A stretch of 45,459 nt of DNA from Actinomycetes bacterium (GTDB lineage Bacteria > Actinomycetota > Acidimicrobiia > Acidimicrobiales > Acidimicrobiaceae). How positions within the stretch are numbered: the first letter of the stretch is position 1; each line of letters begins with the position of its first letter. Positions 8,556-20,316 of this stretch are shown here, piece by piece. Location of the stretch: contig JAJYHJ010000176.1 in the NCBI GenBank assembly GCA_021784785.1, positions 1 to 45,459 on the forward strand. Direction: 5' to 3'. The notes below the pieces were generated by a model, which saw only the letters and a program-made list of their open reading frames with translations, made no database searches and was not told where the DNA came from. Both the position numbers and the translations under genes were made by a program.

Positions 8556-10421
8556 CTACAAGAACCCAACTCCTCGAGGTGAAAGTTCAAATCGCTTAAC
8601 CTTATATCTACTGTCGCGTTCAAAGGATCGAACTGCCTGGAGTAAATCTCTTCGAGAACCAGCACTTACGTAGACCTCTTGTTCATCGACATCCCCTACA
8701 AAGACGCCTAGATCGACTCCACTTTCCAACGAAGCGTCGATATAAGACTGAAAGCGTCTTGCACTCTCTTGATCTAACTTCGCGACGTCAGAGAACGGTG
8801 GAAGACCAAATCTTTCTCGCTCTTTATACAGTTCTCTAATATAGTCTACCCCTTTACCTCTATGGAGGGCCTGAACAAGTTCTGAGTTTAGATATCTTCC
8901 CTGGAGGTGAATCGACCCCTTAGAACCTTGCACAACACTAGAGGCTCGAGACAGGAGATACATTAGGTAAGTGCTTCCCTCAGAGTTAGGGTATATGAGC
9001 TGGTCAAAGTCTAAAAACAATACTGACGATGCTTTATAAGATCCAAGAAGTACCGACTCTGTCGCGACCAATACATCGAATCGAGACTTAGTATCTACAC
9101 TCTCTAAAGATTCAAGCTCTACCACTTTGACTTTGTCACCTAGTATCGTCTGCAACTCCTGTGAAACTTTCTGAGTTCCCTTAGATGCACTTCTAAGTTC
9201 AAAAGAGCGACATCTCGCGCAGATAGGTGGATATGTTACCTTGCAACTTGCGCAGTATAAACCACTTAATTTCGCCCTCTCTTTAGCCAGAGTTACGCGA
9301 CTAGAGTTCTCGGCCCCTGCATCAGACACACTGGTGACACCTACGAGCGGTTGGCTGCAGCTCTCACAGGCCTGGACTTCCTTACATGACTTGCACCTCA
9401 CTCGAAGAATGAAGCCCTTCTTGTTGAAGACTACAATCAACGTAGCGTCAAGGTCATCGCTCAGATATTGACTCTGTCTGTTTGAGATGTCGAACACCTT
9501 AGGAACGATCTCAAGATATGAGCCAAAGTCGTATGAGTTATGTAGATAGACACGTCCAAAGCCTTTAGCCATGGTAACTTTGGGCGCCTTCATCACCTTT
9601 ACAGATCGCAGCACACTAATTGGCGGCATCGTCGTCACTACCTCTAGCTCCAAGTTATCAAATTGAGCACGGTACTTTGCTATCTCCCAAAGCTCATAGA
9701 ACGGGGTTCGCTGTTCTCGCATTGAGCGATCAAGAGGATCCACTACTATCAGCGCGCGTAGATTCGCAACTGGTGCCATGACAGCACTTCGAGGGCCAAT
9801 TACCACCTGTTTTGTAGAACAAGCAGCTATATCTATCCAGTCGTTGTCGTAGACATGAAGTACGTACCCCTGCCCTTCAAGAACAGTCTCCACCTCACGA
9901 AGGCGTAAATAGTTTGGCACAACCACGACGATCGATCCACCGTTATAGAGGTGATGATCGACTCGCTGTCTTAACACATGAAGGAGTGAACTGTCAGAGG
10001 GTGTCCAGTAAAGAACTGGCTGGTTGGACATCTCGAGCAACTCTAAAGCGTCAGCACCACCATCATAGCCATAGCGCCTCACATAGGGAGGTTTCCGGTC
10101 GTATCTAAAATCTTTGGATCCATGATCCTTTGGGCTCGCCATCTGCAAAAAGTACGAAGGGGATACCCGATACAACTCACCCAGTGCAAGACAAAAATCC
10201 ACCAATGGAGCCGGCGGACCGGGGCTGATCTTTGACCGAACTGGTTTGAGATGAAAGTTTGAGGCTTCCGCTCCAACCTTTACTATCCAGCCTTCTTGTA
10301 CTAAAGAGCGCAAAGGCACCCTAACGCGCATCCCAACTTCAGGCACGCCTAAAGACTCTGGCCAAAGGTAAGTCAAAGCCTTACTACGCGGTCCGGTCTT
10401 GGGCAAGACGTCGACGTTCAA
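8556..10421 (-). CDS. priA: Primosomal protein N' (PriA), probably ATPase-deficient
   Basis: PriA zinc-binding Cys pairs (CKSCKEVQACESC, CASCKVTYPPICARC) and C-terminal ERERFGLPPFSDVAKL; no recognisable Walker A motif. Confidence 0.8.
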   Translation of the reverse strand: MNVDVLPKTGPRSKALTYLWPESLGVPEVGMRVRVPLRSLVQEGWIVKVGAEASNFHLKPVRSKISPGPPAPLVDFCLALGELYRVSPSYFLQMASPKDHGSKDFRYDRKPPYVRRYGYDGGADALELLEMSNQPVLYWTPSDSSLLHVLRQRVDHHLYNGGSIVVVVPNYLRLREVETVLEGQGYVLHVYDNDWIDIAACSTKQVVIGPRSAVMAPVANLRALIVVDPLDRSMREQRTPFYELWEIAKYRAQFDNLELEVVTTMPPISVLRSVKVMKAPKVTMAKGFGRVYLHNSYDFGSYLEIVPKVFDISNRQSQYLSDDLDATLIVVFNKKGFILRVRCKSCKEVQACESCSQPLVGVTSVSDAGAENSSRVTLAKERAKLSGLYCASCKVTYPPICARCRSFELRSASKGTQKVSQELQTILGDKVKVVELESLESVDTKSRFDVLVATESVLLGSYKASSVLFLDFDQLIYPNSEGSTYLMYLLSRASSVVQGSKGSIHLQGRYLNSELVQALHRGKGVDYIRELYKERERFGLPPFSDVAKLDQESARRFQSYIDASLESGVDLGVFVGDVDEQEVYVSAGSRRDLLQAVRSFERDSRYKVKRFELSPRGVGFL

Positions 10422-10469
10422 GGTGCCTTCCCGATCTATCTCGACCTCAGACCTAATGTCACTATGCGC

Positions 10470-11666
10470 TTACAATGAAAGAGCAGAGCGAAAATCTGCC
10501 AACTTCGAGGTTTCCTCCCAGGTAAAGCCCTTCTCGTTCCTACCAAAGTGGCCATAAGCTGCTGTCTTTTTGTAGATAGGTCTTCGGAGATTTAACTCCT
10601 GAATAATAGCTCCCGGTCGCAGATCAAATACGTCTCGTACCGCTTTTTCTATCTTGGATGGATCGACTGTCTCTGTGCCGAACGTCTCTACCATAATAGA
10701 TACAGGGTGAGCAACGCCTATTGCATAGGCCACCTGAATCTCACATCTTCGGGCAGCTCCCGATGCAACTACGTGCTTTGCAACCCACCTTGCGGCATAA
10801 GCAGCTGAGCGATCGACTTTCGATGGGTCCTTACCTGAAAACGCTCCCCCTCCGTGGCGAGCAGACCCTCCATAGGTATCAACGATAATCTTTCGGCCCG
10901 TCAGACCAGCATCTGCATGAGGTCCACCGATTTCAAACCTTCCCGTTGGATTTGTAAGGATCATCATATCTGATCTATCCAACGTGTCTGGAAGCATCGG
11001 AAGTATTACAGAGTCTCTAAGGTCTGGAAGCAAGAGTGTCTTTAGATCGATTCCTGGCTGGTGTTGCGTAGATACGAGTACTGTCTTTATCGCCTTAGGT
11101 TCATACCCTTCATACTCGACCGTTATCTGGGTCTTCCCATCTGGTCGAAGATACGGTAAAACGTTAGCCTTTCTAACCTCAGATAGCCTTTGAGCCATCC
11201 TGTGGGCTAGCCATATCGGAAGAGGCATTAGATCAGGAGTCTCATCACAAGCGAAGCCAAACATCATCCCTTGATCTCCAGCTCCAAGTTTAGAGAGCTC
11301 GTCTTCGGATTCTTCTTCTCGAGTCTCGTATGAGCCGTCTACACCTTGAGCGATATCGGGAGACTGCTCATCCAAAGAGACCACGACGCCACAGGTATTT
11401 CCGTCAAAACCGAAGTCCTCTCTGTCATACCCAATATTGCAGATCGTCTGGCGCACAATCTTTGGGATCTCGACGTATCCGGTCGTTGACACCTCACCTG
11501 CTACCACCACTAGACCTGTGGTCAAAAGGGTCTCACAAGCTACCCTTCCTTGAGGATCTTGCCGTATAATCGCATCCAAGATCGAGTCTGAGATCTGATC
11601 GGCCATCTTATCCGGATGACCTTCAGTAACAGACTCCGAAGTAAAGGTAAATCGTCGGTCTGACAT
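10470..11666 (-). CDS. metK: S-adenosylmethionine synthetase
   Basis: [53 protein letters not shown]. Confidence 0.98.
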   Translation of the reverse strand: MSDRRFTFTSESVTEGHPDKMADQISDSILDAIIRQDPQGRVACETLLTTGLVVVAGEVSTTGYVEIPKIVRQTICNIGYDREDFGFDGNTCGVVVSLDEQSPDIAQGVDGSYETREEESEDELSKLGAGDQGMMFGFACDETPDLMPLPIWLAHRMAQRLSEVRKANVLPYLRPDGKTQITVEYEGYEPKAIKTVLVSTQHQPGIDLKTLLLPDLRDSVILPMLPDTLDRSDMMILTNPTGRFEIGGPHADAGLTGRKIIVDTYGGSARHGGGAFSGKDPSKVDRSAAYAARWVAKHVVASGAARRCEIQVAYAIGVAHPVSIMVETFGTETVDPSKIEKAVRDVFDLRPGAIIQELNLRRPIYKKTAAYGHFGRNEKGFTWEETSKLADFRSALSL

Positions 11667-11715
11667 CTCGTCTCCTGTCTTTCTTTTCTTATCTACAAAA
11701 CCTGTCGGATATACC

Positions 11716-12906
11716 CTAGGATCTTTCGAACATTGTGTGCGCCAAAGCTAAGACCTTTACAGCTACAGCCTCTTTGGAGACATCTTCAAGGGAAAAACGA
11801 TCACCCAACTTCGAAAGCACAGTGACTGAGTTGGTATCGGTATCAAATCCAGCTCCTGGCTTGGTCACGTCGTTGCCGACGATAATATCCACTCCTTTGG
11901 AGTGGAGTTTCTTTGTTAAGTTTTCCTCCAGTGCGTCGGTCTCTGCAGCAAAACCAATATAGATACAGTCGCCCGACTCCGACGAGGTCAGCGAAGTCAA
12001 AATATCAAGATTAGCCTCAAGTTCAAGAGTCATATTGGTCCGTACTTCCCGCTTGATCTTCGATGACGAGAAGCTTGCGACTCTGAAGTCTGAGACCGCT
12101 GCAGCCATAACGACTAGATCCGCGTGAGCTCGCTCTGAGTGCATAGCTTCAGACATCTCATCAGCCGAGCTGACTAACACCTGTCTCACTCTGGGAAACT
12201 CGCTTACGGAGTTCGTAGTAACCAAGACCACTTCCGCCCCCCAACAAGCCGCCACCTTCGCAAACGCCAATCCCTGTTTACCACTTGAACGATTTCCAAT
12301 AAAGCGAACTGGATCGATAGCCTCTCGAGTTCCACCGGCGCTTACTACAATCTTTTTCCCTGCTAGGTTGACACTCTCTTCAACTAAGGCAAAGCGGACG
12401 AACGTCGCAATTACCTCAGGCTCGGCCATTCTTCCGACTCCACTATCCCCTGCTGCTAAAGATCCATGAGCTGGAGGGACAATCATGTAACCCGCGTCAG
12501 AAAGGGCCTTTATATTTTTTTGAACGGCAAAGTTATCCCACATCTCCTCATGCATCGCTGGTGCTAATACCACTTGTGCCTTGGACGCCATAACCGTTGC
12601 GCTCAATATGTCATCAGCGACCCCGTTCGCCAGCTTAAAGATAATATCGGCCGTGGCTGGAGCGATGCATATGAGATCCGCAGATCGGCCGAGATGAGTG
12701 TGTGGAATTGCGTCCGAATCCTCAAAAAGTGATACTTTTGCCTTTTCCGAAGCCAAAGCTGAAAAAGTCACTGATCCAACGAACTTTGTGGCAGACTCCG
12801 TTAGTACAGGGGTTACAAAGTGACCTTCGCCCATCAGTGCTCTAAGTAGGTACACCGCTTTGTAAGCAGCTATACCCCCTCCCACTCCCAGCACTATCTT
12901 CGCCAA
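11716..12906 (-). CDS. coaBC: Bifunctional phosphopantothenoylcysteine decarboxylase / phosphopantothenate-cysteine ligase
   Basis: [53 protein letters not shown]. Confidence 0.97.
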   Translation of the reverse strand: MAKIVLGVGGGIAAYKAVYLLRALMGEGHFVTPVLTESATKFVGSVTFSALASEKAKVSLFEDSDAIPHTHLGRSADLICIAPATADIIFKLANGVADDILSATVMASKAQVVLAPAMHEEMWDNFAVQKNIKALSDAGYMIVPPAHGSLAAGDSGVGRMAEPEVIATFVRFALVEESVNLAGKKIVVSAGGTREAIDPVRFIGNRSSGKQGLAFAKVAACWGAEVVLVTTNSVSEFPRVRQVLVSSADEMSEAMHSERAHADLVVMAAAVSDFRVASFSSSKIKREVRTNMTLELEANLDILTSLTSSESGDCIYIGFAAETDALEENLTKKLHSKGVDIIVGNDVTKPGAGFDTDTNSVTVLSKLGDRFSLEDVSKEAVAVKVLALAHTMFERS

Positions 12907-12947
12907 AGCTTCCGATCCCCTAGATCAGTTGGCTCTCGTAGAAGGGG

Positions 12948-13217
12948 TCACTCTGCCTCTCCGGACTCCTCTTCAATCGGTTCAGGCACAATCTTTCCGG
13001 CCGCTATCTCATCAAACGCTATGGACAGCGACTTAGCAGAGGTCGACTCCACCTGAGGAGGAACGATAGAGCCTAGCCCCTCTCCAAGTTTTGAGTAGTA
13101 GTCGTTGATCTGTCGAGCTCGTTGCGAAGCCAACGAGACAAGCACAAACTTTGATCCAGCTCGCTCCAAAAGGGTCTCAATAGGAGGAACCATCATAGAA
13201 CGGTTAGATTCAGCCAC
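12948..13217 (-). CDS. rpoZ: RNA polymerase omega subunit
   Basis: 89 aa, between gmk and coaBC; MVPPIETLLERAGSKFVLVSLASQRARQINDYY. Confidence 0.9.
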   Translation of the reverse strand: MAESNRSMMVPPIETLLERAGSKFVLVSLASQRARQINDYYSKLGEGLGSIVPPQVESTSAKSLSIAFDEIAAGKIVPEPIEEESGEAE

Positions 13218-13234
13218 TTATATCTCCTTAGCCT

Positions 13235-13777
13235 TTAAAACTTTGACTCTCTAGCTTTATAGATCATAGACGCAATTTCTCTAACAGCACTATCTAGATC
13301 CGAGTTGACAACCTCGAAGTCAGCGATTTCTCTAGCAGCAGCTATCTCCTTCGCAGCCAAGCTCAAACGGGCCTGAATGTGAGACTCGTCGTCTCCACGA
13401 GACCTCATTCGATCTTCGAGCGACTCTTCCGATGGAGAAAGTATAAGAACAATAAGCGCATGAGAGAAAAGGCTTCTAATCGAGTGTGCTCCCTGAGAGT
13501 CGATCTCTAGTAGAAGGTCCTTGTCTTCCATATGCATTGGGATCGGGGTTCCGTACAGGTTCTCGTTGAACTCAGCCCATTCAAGAAACCTGCCCTCGTC
13601 AATCGCTTTACGAAACTCTTGCCGAGACACGAATGTATAAGCACTCTGATCTTCACCACTTCGCCTTGGCCTAGTGGTCCACGATCTAGAGAGCTCAAGG
13701 CCTTCAACTTCCTTCACAAGCCGGGCGGCGACGGTACCTTTACCTACCCCGCCCGGCCCACAAAGAACTACTATCAG
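13235..13777 (-). CDS. gmk: Guanylate kinase, probable CTG start
   Basis: The supplied ORF starts at GTG 13717 but the P-loop (LIVVLCGPGGVGKGTVAARLVKEVEG) lies in frame upstream; the only plausible initiator is CTG 13775-13777 overlapping the mihF TGA (CTGA). Confidence 0.85.
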   Translation of the reverse strand: MIVVLCGPGGVGKGTVAARLVKEVEGLELSRSWTTRPRRSGEDQSAYTFVSRQEFRKAIDEGRFLEWAEFNENLYGTPIPMHMEDKDLLLEIDSQGAHSIRSLFSHALIVLILSPSEESLEDRMRSRGDDESHIQARLSLAAKEIAAAREIADFEVVNSDLDSAVREIASMIYKARESKF

Positions 13778-14094
13778 GACTTCGATGTCTCTTGAATGAG
13801 ACGTTCTCTCTGGTTTGATCCAAGACCCTGGAGCCTTCGAGTTTCAGCGACTCCAATCTCGTCCATCAGTTTTCTCGCCTTTACCTTACCGATACCAGGC
13901 AAGGACTCCAAAACCGAGATAACCTTCATTTTCCCTACAAGATCGTCAGTCGACGCCTTTTCCAGCAAAGAGGCAAGGGTGATCTGACCCATCTTGAGCT
14001 TTTCTTTAAGTTCTGCCCTCGCTTTACGGGCTTGGGCTGCTTTTTCTAGTGCAGCTGCTCGCTGCTCTGGTGTTAATGATGGTGGCAATGGCAT
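13774..14094 (-). CDS. mihF: Integration host factor, actinobacterial type (mIHF)
   Basis: 106 aa; PPSLTPEQRAAALEKAAQARKARAELKEKLK...LESLPGIGKVKARKLMDEIGVAETRRLQGLG; upstream of gmk. Confidence 0.93.
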   Translation of the reverse strand: MPLPPSLTPEQRAAALEKAAQARKARAELKEKLKMGQITLASLLEKASTDDLVGKMKVISVLESLPGIGKVKARKLMDEIGVAETRRLQGLGSNQRERLIQETSKS

Positions 14095-14167
14095 GTACGC
14101 AACATAACCGATCTTGCGAGAGTTTGCTACGGTTTTCGAGAACTTTGCCTCAAAATCGCGAAAATAT

Positions 14168-14191
14168 CCTCAATTTTTTAGAGAATTGAGG
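14168..14191 (-). terminator. Hairpin at pyrF stop, possible weak terminator
   Basis: Perfect 8-bp stem CCTCAATT/AATTGAGG with 8-nt loop, followed on minus strand by ATATTTTC. Confidence 0.4.
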
Positions 14192-14870
14192 TAAAAAGCG
14201 CCTCAGCGGCCTTTATCGGATCGCTAGCCAAGGTGACAGGGCGACCCACGACAAGTAGGTCAGCACCGTTGGCAATCGCTTCCTCGGGAGTCGAAGATCT
14301 CCTCTGGTCGTGTCTATCCGCTCCTTTGGGTCTTATGCCGGGGACAGCCGCAAACAACTTCGGAGCGATGCCCTTTGCGATCGGAAGATCTACAGCTGCA
14401 CAGACATATCCCTGACATCCACCAGCCATAGCTAGTTCAAGTCTTTTTGGCAAAACATGCCCCGGCGCTTCGTCGTCAGAGGTCAAGATAGTAACAGCTA
14501 AAGCCTTTGGCACCGCAGCACCCGTCTCCGCAGCACCTTCTGCTAGGCCTTCTACACCTGCGCGCAACATGTCTACGCCGCCAAATGCGTGTAGCGTTAA
14601 ATACGAGGCTCCTAGGCCGCCTAAGACCTTCGCCGATTTACCAACGGTCGTTGGAATGTCATGAAGCTTTAGGTCTAAGAACACCTTGAAGCCTTGGTTT
14701 AAAAACACTGCAACAGACTCTGGTCCCGTAGCACTAAATAGCTCTAAACCGACCTTCACCGTGGAAAAGTACGGTGTCATGCTTCTAGCTAATCGTGACG
14801 CAACGACCAGGTCGTCAACGTCGAGAGCCAACGCAAGGCGTGACCTTGCCCTGTCTTCAGCTCCACTCAA
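14178..14870 (-). CDS. pyrF: Orotidine 5'-phosphate decarboxylase
   Basis: LALALDVDDL, VFLDLKLHDIPTTVGK, VPGIRPKGADRHDQRR, ADLLVVGRPV. Confidence 0.95.
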   Translation of the reverse strand: MSGAEDRARSRLALALDVDDLVVASRLARSMTPYFSTVKVGLELFSATGPESVAVFLNQGFKVFLDLKLHDIPTTVGKSAKVLGGLGASYLTLHAFGGVDMLRAGVEGLAEGAAETGAAVPKALAVTILTSDDEAPGHVLPKRLELAMAGGCQGYVCAAVDLPIAKGIAPKLFAAVPGIRPKGADRHDQRRSSTPEEAIANGADLLVVGRPVTLASDPIKAAEALFTSIL

Positions 14871-14907
14871 TTTAACCTTACTCCTCCCTGTAGGAACTCA
14901 CTTCGAT

Positions 14908-15873
14908 CTAAAAACTCAGGAACTCCCTTTTTATGCTGAGTAGATCTTTCAAGTTTGTAACTCCCTGCTCTTTGATCGTCTTTTTCAGTTCCTCAGAGAT
15001 CTTATGCAAAGAGCGCGGATCGATAAATGTCGCTGTTCCTACCTGTATCGCTGAGGCGCCTTCAAAGAGATACGCTAGGGCGTCACTAGCACTATAGACA
15101 CCTCCGACTCCGACAATATCACAACCAGGGAACGCCTTGTTCAACTCTTTCACAATCCTTAGCGAAAGTGGCAATACTCCGATCCCAGATACGCCACCCC
15201 CGCTTTTTGTCCCCAAGACTGGCTTCCTCGAACCCTCCCTAAGAACTTGACCGAGGTAGGTATTAGAGGCTACTAACGTGGAGGCTCCTACCTCTAACGC
15301 CGCCTCTGCCACCTTTATATATCTATCGGTATTTGGTGAGAGCTTCACTCCGATAGGAAGCGAACACGTCTGTGAGACAGCTCTTACGATCTCTTTAGTC
15401 TCTTTGGGGTCGTGACCAAACATCTCGCCACCTTTTTCCGTATTCGGGCACGATACATTGACCTCGACTGCCAGTAGATGCGACGCAACGGGTACCAGTT
15501 GTTCTACCGCTGTTATATAGTCGGCTCTCGTCCTTCCCCAAACACTTACGACAACGTTTGCACCTAAACGTATAAGATCGGGAAGGTACTCATCGATCCA
15601 ACGCCTTACGCCCGGTCCTGGTAGTCCAACAGAGTTGATCATCCCCGTGCTAATGACGCCGACTCTCGGAGCAGGATTACCGTCGTTTGGAAAGTGCGCT
15701 AGCGACTTTACCACCACTGCTCCGATCTGAGACAGATCAACAAAGGCAGCAAGCTCAGCACCGTGCCCAGAGGTCCCTGAAGCGCTCATAATAGGGGAAG
15801 GAAGCCTCCGACCATAGAGCCAAGTACTCAGATCTACCGAACGATCTTGCTGCCCTCTCCAACGTCGCTTCAT
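14908..15873 (-). CDS. pyrD: Dihydroorotate dehydrogenase, class 1B-like
   Basis: [16 protein letters not shown] catalytic Cys loop, [51 protein letters not shown]. Confidence 0.93.
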   Translation of the reverse strand: MKRRWRGQQDRSVDLSTWLYGRRLPSPIMSASGTSGHGAELAAFVDLSQIGAVVVKSLAHFPNDGNPAPRVGVISTGMINSVGLPGPGVRRWIDEYLPDLIRLGANVVVSVWGRTRADYITAVEQLVPVASHLLAVEVNVSCPNTEKGGEMFGHDPKETKEIVRAVSQTCSLPIGVKLSPNTDRYIKVAEAALEVGASTLVASNTYLGQVLREGSRKPVLGTKSGGGVSGIGVLPLSLRIVKELNKAFPGCDIVGVGGVYSASDALAYLFEGASAIQVGTATFIDPRSLHKISEELKKTIKEQGVTNLKDLLSIKREFLSF

Positions 15874-18800
15874 GTACCTTGCATCGCCTTATGAAACTCT
15901 TGGATAGAGCGAACCTCCAGCTCCCTACCGCGCAACTCTTTCAAAGCCATAAGGGCTGCTCTAGCCGCTGATATTGTAGTAAGTGCTGGAACCAAATGTC
16001 TTTGCGCTGCGCTTCTTATCCTGTACCCATCGGCACGAGGTCCTGAGCCTCTCGGTGTATTTATGACCAGAGAGACCCGTCCTGAGGATATGAGACGCAC
16101 TGCATCTACACGACCATCGAACTCTTCGAACTCTTTTAGGGCCGGCTGCCCCATTGAGGTAGGGCGCTCCTCTGAGACCTTAGCCACCTCTAGATCAACG
16201 TCAACCCCGTTTCGTCTCAGATGCTCAGCAGTACCTTGAGTAGCGCAGATCTCATACCCCAAGAGTTGAAAGCCTTGAGCCAGTTCGGCACCTGCGACCT
16301 TGTCCCTATCGGCCAGTGAGAGAAACACCGTTCCCGTAAGGGGAAGTCGAGTTCCTGCCCCCAACTGACTCTTTAAAAACGCTAAGGGGAACGATCGATC
16401 GATACCCATAACCTCACCCGTAGAGCGCATCTCAGGTCCCAACAACGTATCGGCATCAGGAAAGCGATTAAAGGGTAGTACAGCTTCTTTTACCGCTACA
16501 TGGAGGAGTCTTTCTCCGGTTCCTAGAACTCCCTTGGTTCTCAGTGTCTCCAGACGTTCTCCTACCATCACTAAGGAGGCGACCTTAGCTAGGGGCACAG
16601 CGGTTGCTTTGGCCACAAATGGAACCGTCCTTGAAGCTCTAGGGTTCGCTTCGATTACAAAGACCTGACCCGCCTTTACAGCAAACTGGATGTTGATGAG
16701 GCCCACAACGTTTAGTTCGTCTGCCAGAGATTTGGAGTACTCTTCAATCACCGCCAAAGTTTCCTCAGAGAGGGTCTGTGGTGGAAGCGCACATGCGGAG
16801 TCACCCGAGTGGACCCCGGCCTCTTCGACGTGTTCCATGATGCCTCCTATGAAGAAGTCGCCATCTAGGTCTCTAACTGCGTCCACGTCGACCTCAATAG
16901 CGTCTTCAAGGAACTTGTCCACCAATACAGGGCCGCTTTGCGACCTAGCACCTTCGCCTGAAAGCGTCAAAAGATGTTCAAAGGCGGTTTCGAGTTGTTT
17001 GTCATCGTAGACGATCTCCATAGCTCGGCCACCTAGTACGTAACTAGGACGAAGCAGAACCGGAAAACCTATTCTAGCTACAACTGCTTTAGCCTCGATG
17101 ATCGTATGCACGGTTGCGCCTCGAGGCTGAGGAATGTTGAGCCTCGCGCAAAGATCATTCCATCTCTCCCTGTCCTCAGCCAAGTCGATAGAGGTAGGTG
17201 ATGTGCCAAGAACGAGAGCGGGGTCGATATCACTTGCCAATCTCAAAGGAGTTTGACCGCCAAAGGACACCACCACTCCAACTAGCTGTCCGCTTTGGGA
17301 CTCCGTCTCGATAACGTCGTTAACCGCCTCTTTCGTCAGTGGTTCCACATAAAGCCTAGAAGAGGTGTCGTAATCGGTCGACACGGTTTCAGGGTTGCAG
17401 TTGATCATAACTGTTTCATATCCCGCCTCTCTAAGCGCAAAACTCGCGTGGACGCAGCAGTAGTCAAACTCCAGACCTTGCCCGATGCGATTTGGTCCGG
17501 AACCCAGGATTATTATCTTCTTAGCCTGAGATGGAACGACTTCAGTCTCAGACTCATAGGTGGCGTAGAAGTAAGGCGTAAAGGCTTCAAACTCCGCGGC
17601 GCATGTATCCACCGCCTTATAGGTGGTTACGAGATTCATACGACGACGTCTAGCTACAATCTCCTCCTCACTGAGACCGCTTATATATGCAAGCTGTGCA
17701 TCGGAGAACCCGAGCCTCTTGGCAGTGTACAACTCGTCATCTGATAAAGTATCAGAACCATCTCGATTCAGCCGGGCGCCTAATTGATTTCGAAACTGCG
17801 ATATACGACCTATCTGGTCTAAGAACCATGGGTCGATGCCGGTACGATCAGCAAGCTCCTTGGTCCTACATCCACGCCGGAGCAACGACTCCACTTTGAA
17901 GATTCGATCCGATGTAGGAACCGCTACCTCTTCTAGGAGTTGCACCGTATTTGTCTTATCATACTGACGCTCAAGGAGATCCGCGTTGAGACCGTCTCTG
18001 CCTCGTTCGATCGAGCGCAGGGCCTTTTGCAACGACTCACAGAAGTTACGGCCCACCCCCATAACCTCTCCCACCGACTGCATTGAGGTGCCGAGTCTGT
18101 CGATCGCTCCGGGAAACTTCTCAAAGACCCATCTAGGTACCTTCGTAACGACGTAGTCGATCGTCGGTTCAAAACTCGCAGGTGTAACCCGCGTGATATC
18201 GTTTTGTACCTCATCGAGTAGGTATCCAAGTGCCAACTTCGTTGCAATTTTCGCTATCGGAAACCCAGTAGCCTTAGAGGCCAGTGCGGATGATCTCGAC
18301 ACCCGAGGATTCATCTCAATTACGACCATCCTGCCATCATTAGGGTTGATAGCAAATTGAATATTAGATCCTCCAGTTTCCACTCCGATGCGACGAATGA
18401 CCTTGAACGCGGCGTCTCTCATCATCTGGTACTCGACATCACTTAGAGTCTGGGCCGGAGCGACAGTTATGGAGTCGCCCGTATGTACACCCATAGGATC
18501 AAAGTTCTCAATGGAACAGATCACGACGCAGTTATCTGCTTTGTCTCTCATCAGCTCAAGTTCGAACTCTTTCCAACCCTCAATCGACTCTTCAAGTAAG
18601 ACCTCATGTACCGGAGAGGCCTGAAGTCCCGCCCTTACCATCTCAGAGAAGCTTTCTATATCCTTGCAAATGCCGGTACCAGCACCGCCAAGAATAAATG
18701 ACGGCCTGAGCATAAGAGGAAAGCCAAGCTCAGAAGCGACGTTTAACGCCTCTTCATAGCTGTGTACCAAGTGAGATCTAGGCGTAGTAAGTCCAATCTC

Positions 18801-19211
18801 TGCCATCGCAACCTTGAACATCTCACGATTTTCTGCGGTCTTGATCGAAGTTTCATTCGCTCCAATCATCTCAACGCCGTAGCTCTCCAAGACTCCTCGT
18901 TCCGCGAGCGCAATAGCAAGATTCAGTGCAGTCTGGCCTCCAAGCGTAGGAAGCAGTGCACTAGGCCTCTCCTTTGCTATGATCTTCTCCAATATCTCAA
19001 CGTCTAACGGTTCGATATAGGTCGCGTCTGCGAACTCAGGATCAGTCATAATCGTCGCCGGGTTCGAGTTAGCTAGTACTACCCTGATCCCTTCAGACCT
19101 TAGAACACGACACGCTTGAACGCCCGAGTAGTCGAACTCGCATGCCTGTCCAATAACGATAGGCCCTGACCCAATCACTAACACAGAAGAGATATCTTGT
19201 CTTTTTGGCAC
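15870..19211 (-). CDS. carB: Carbamoyl-phosphate synthase large subunit
   Basis: 1113 aa; [21 protein letters not shown], duplicated ATP-grasp domains, MGS-like C-terminus. Confidence 0.98.
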   Translation of the reverse strand: MPKRQDISSVLVIGSGPIVIGQACEFDYSGVQACRVLRSEGIRVVLANSNPATIMTDPEFADATYIEPLDVEILEKIIAKERPSALLPTLGGQTALNLAIALAERGVLESYGVEMIGANETSIKTAENREMFKVAMAEIGLTTPRSHLVHSYEEALNVASELGFPLMLRPSFILGGAGTGICKDIESFSEMVRAGLQASPVHEVLLEESIEGWKEFELELMRDKADNCVVICSIENFDPMGVHTGDSITVAPAQTLSDVEYQMMRDAAFKVIRRIGVETGGSNIQFAINPNDGRMVVIEMNPRVSRSSALASKATGFPIAKIATKLALGYLLDEVQNDITRVTPASFEPTIDYVVTKVPRWVFEKFPGAIDRLGTSMQSVGEVMGVGRNFCESLQKALRSIERGRDGLNADLLERQYDKTNTVQLLEEVAVPTSDRIFKVESLLRRGCRTKELADRTGIDPWFLDQIGRISQFRNQLGARLNRDGSDTLSDDELYTAKRLGFSDAQLAYISGLSEEEIVARRRRMNLVTTYKAVDTCAAEFEAFTPYFYATYESETEVVPSQAKKIIILGSGPNRIGQGLEFDYCCVHASFALREAGYETVMINCNPETVSTDYDTSSRLYVEPLTKEAVNDVIETESQSGQLVGVVVSFGGQTPLRLASDIDPALVLGTSPTSIDLAEDRERWNDLCARLNIPQPRGATVHTIIEAKAVVARIGFPVLLRPSYVLGGRAMEIVYDDKQLETAFEHLLTLSGEGARSQSGPVLVDKFLEDAIEVDVDAVRDLDGDFFIGGIMEHVEEAGVHSGDSACALPPQTLSEETLAVIEEYSKSLADELNVVGLINIQFAVKAGQVFVIEANPRASRTVPFVAKATAVPLAKVASLVMVGERLETLRTKGVLGTGERLLHVAVKEAVLPFNRFPDADTLLGPEMRSTGEVMGIDRSFPLAFLKSQLGAGTRLPLTGTVFLSLADRDKVAGAELAQGFQLLGYEICATQGTAEHLRRNGVDVDLEVAKVSEERPTSMGQPALKEFEEFDGRVDAVRLISSGRVSLVINTPRGSGPRADGYRIRSAAQRHLVPALTTISAARAALMALKELRGRELEVRSIQEFHKAMQGT

Positions 19212-20314
19212 TAAAGTTCACCCGTCCTAATGAGTTGTTCGAATCTGTCGAAGAGGTATAGAGAGTCATGCGGCCCTGGTCCTGCCTCTGGGTGGTACTG
19301 AACAGAAAATGCGGACCTTGTCGGATAGGACACACCTTCTACGACTGAGTCGTTTAGGTTCCGGTGCGATACGTTCACCTTTGAGTCGGCATCAAGTAGT
19401 GAACTCTCCTCTACCGCGTAGTTATGGTTCTGTGAAGTGATCTCCACCTTTTTGTTAGATATGTCAGAGACTGGATGATTAGCGCCATGGTGACCAAAGC
19501 GCATACGAATAGTTCGCGCTCCTTGTGCAGAGGCCATGATCTGGTGACCCAGACATATACCGAACATTGGAGACTGTCCCATGAGGTCTTGGATCTCAGA
19601 GGCGACATCGTCCAGCGCAGCTGGATCGCCCGGTCCATTCGATAAGAAGATACCATCTGGTTTCAGGTCCATCACCTCGTGGGCTTTTGTGTATGCCGGT
19701 ACCACCACTACCCTGAATCGCTGAGAGAGAAGACGCACCATCGACCTCTTGACTCCAAAGTCATAAGCCACCACTAAGGGTCCGCCTGATCCATACTCCA
19801 ATATCTCATTGGTAGTGACACCGGTTACGAGGTCTCTTCCTTCGGTTGTAAGAGCACGGCCTAACTCTGAGAAGCCAAGTTCTACCTCTTTGGAAACCAA
19901 TACCGCCCCTAGCGATCCGTGCGCCCGTATGTGTCGTGTGAGCGCTCTCGTATCAACGTCTGTAATGAGCGGTACGCCTTCTGCATTCAAGAGATCAATA
20001 AGAGAAGACTCTCCCCGCCAGTTGGAGTAAGTCGTCGAGATATCTCTTACGACTACAGCCTCAGCATGGATGTTGCCAGACTCATTATCATGATCTGTGA
20101 CGCCGTAGTTTCCAATATGGGGGTAGGTGAACGTCACCACCTGACCCGAGTATGAGGGGTCCGTAATCACTTCTTGATATCCAGTCATCGCGGTGTTAAA
20201 TACGACCTCGCCAACCGCAAGCACGCTTGGCTCGTCGGGTACGTTGGTAGCAACAGTCCCTTGAAATACAGTTCCATCGGCGAGAACTACATAGCCTTTG
20301 GTTCGTTTACTCAA
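19211..20314 (-). CDS. carA: Carbamoyl-phosphate synthase small subunit
   Basis: [53 protein letters not shown]. Confidence 0.98.
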   Translation of the reverse strand: MSKRTKGYVVLADGTVFQGTVATNVPDEPSVLAVGEVVFNTAMTGYQEVITDPSYSGQVVTFTYPHIGNYGVTDHDNESGNIHAEAVVVRDISTTYSNWRGESSLIDLLNAEGVPLITDVDTRALTRHIRAHGSLGAVLVSKEVELGFSELGRALTTEGRDLVTGVTTNEILEYGSGGPLVVAYDFGVKRSMVRLLSQRFRVVVVPAYTKAHEVMDLKPDGIFLSNGPGDPAALDDVASEIQDLMGQSPMFGICLGHQIMASAQGARTIRMRFGHHGANHPVSDISNKKVEITSQNHNYAVEESSLLDADSKVNVSHRNLNDSVVEGVSYPTRSAFSVQYHPEAGPGPHDSLYLFDRFEQLIRTGEL

Positions 20315-20316
20315 CG

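Noticed and set aside
17295-17744. 149-aa plus-strand ORF
   Set aside because: Antisense to carB, which is intact.
15870-19211. carB, carA, pyrB, pyrC, metK, coaBC, aroB and aroC checked for unusual insertions or disruptions
   Set aside because: All appear full length with canonical motifs; ordinary housekeeping genes.
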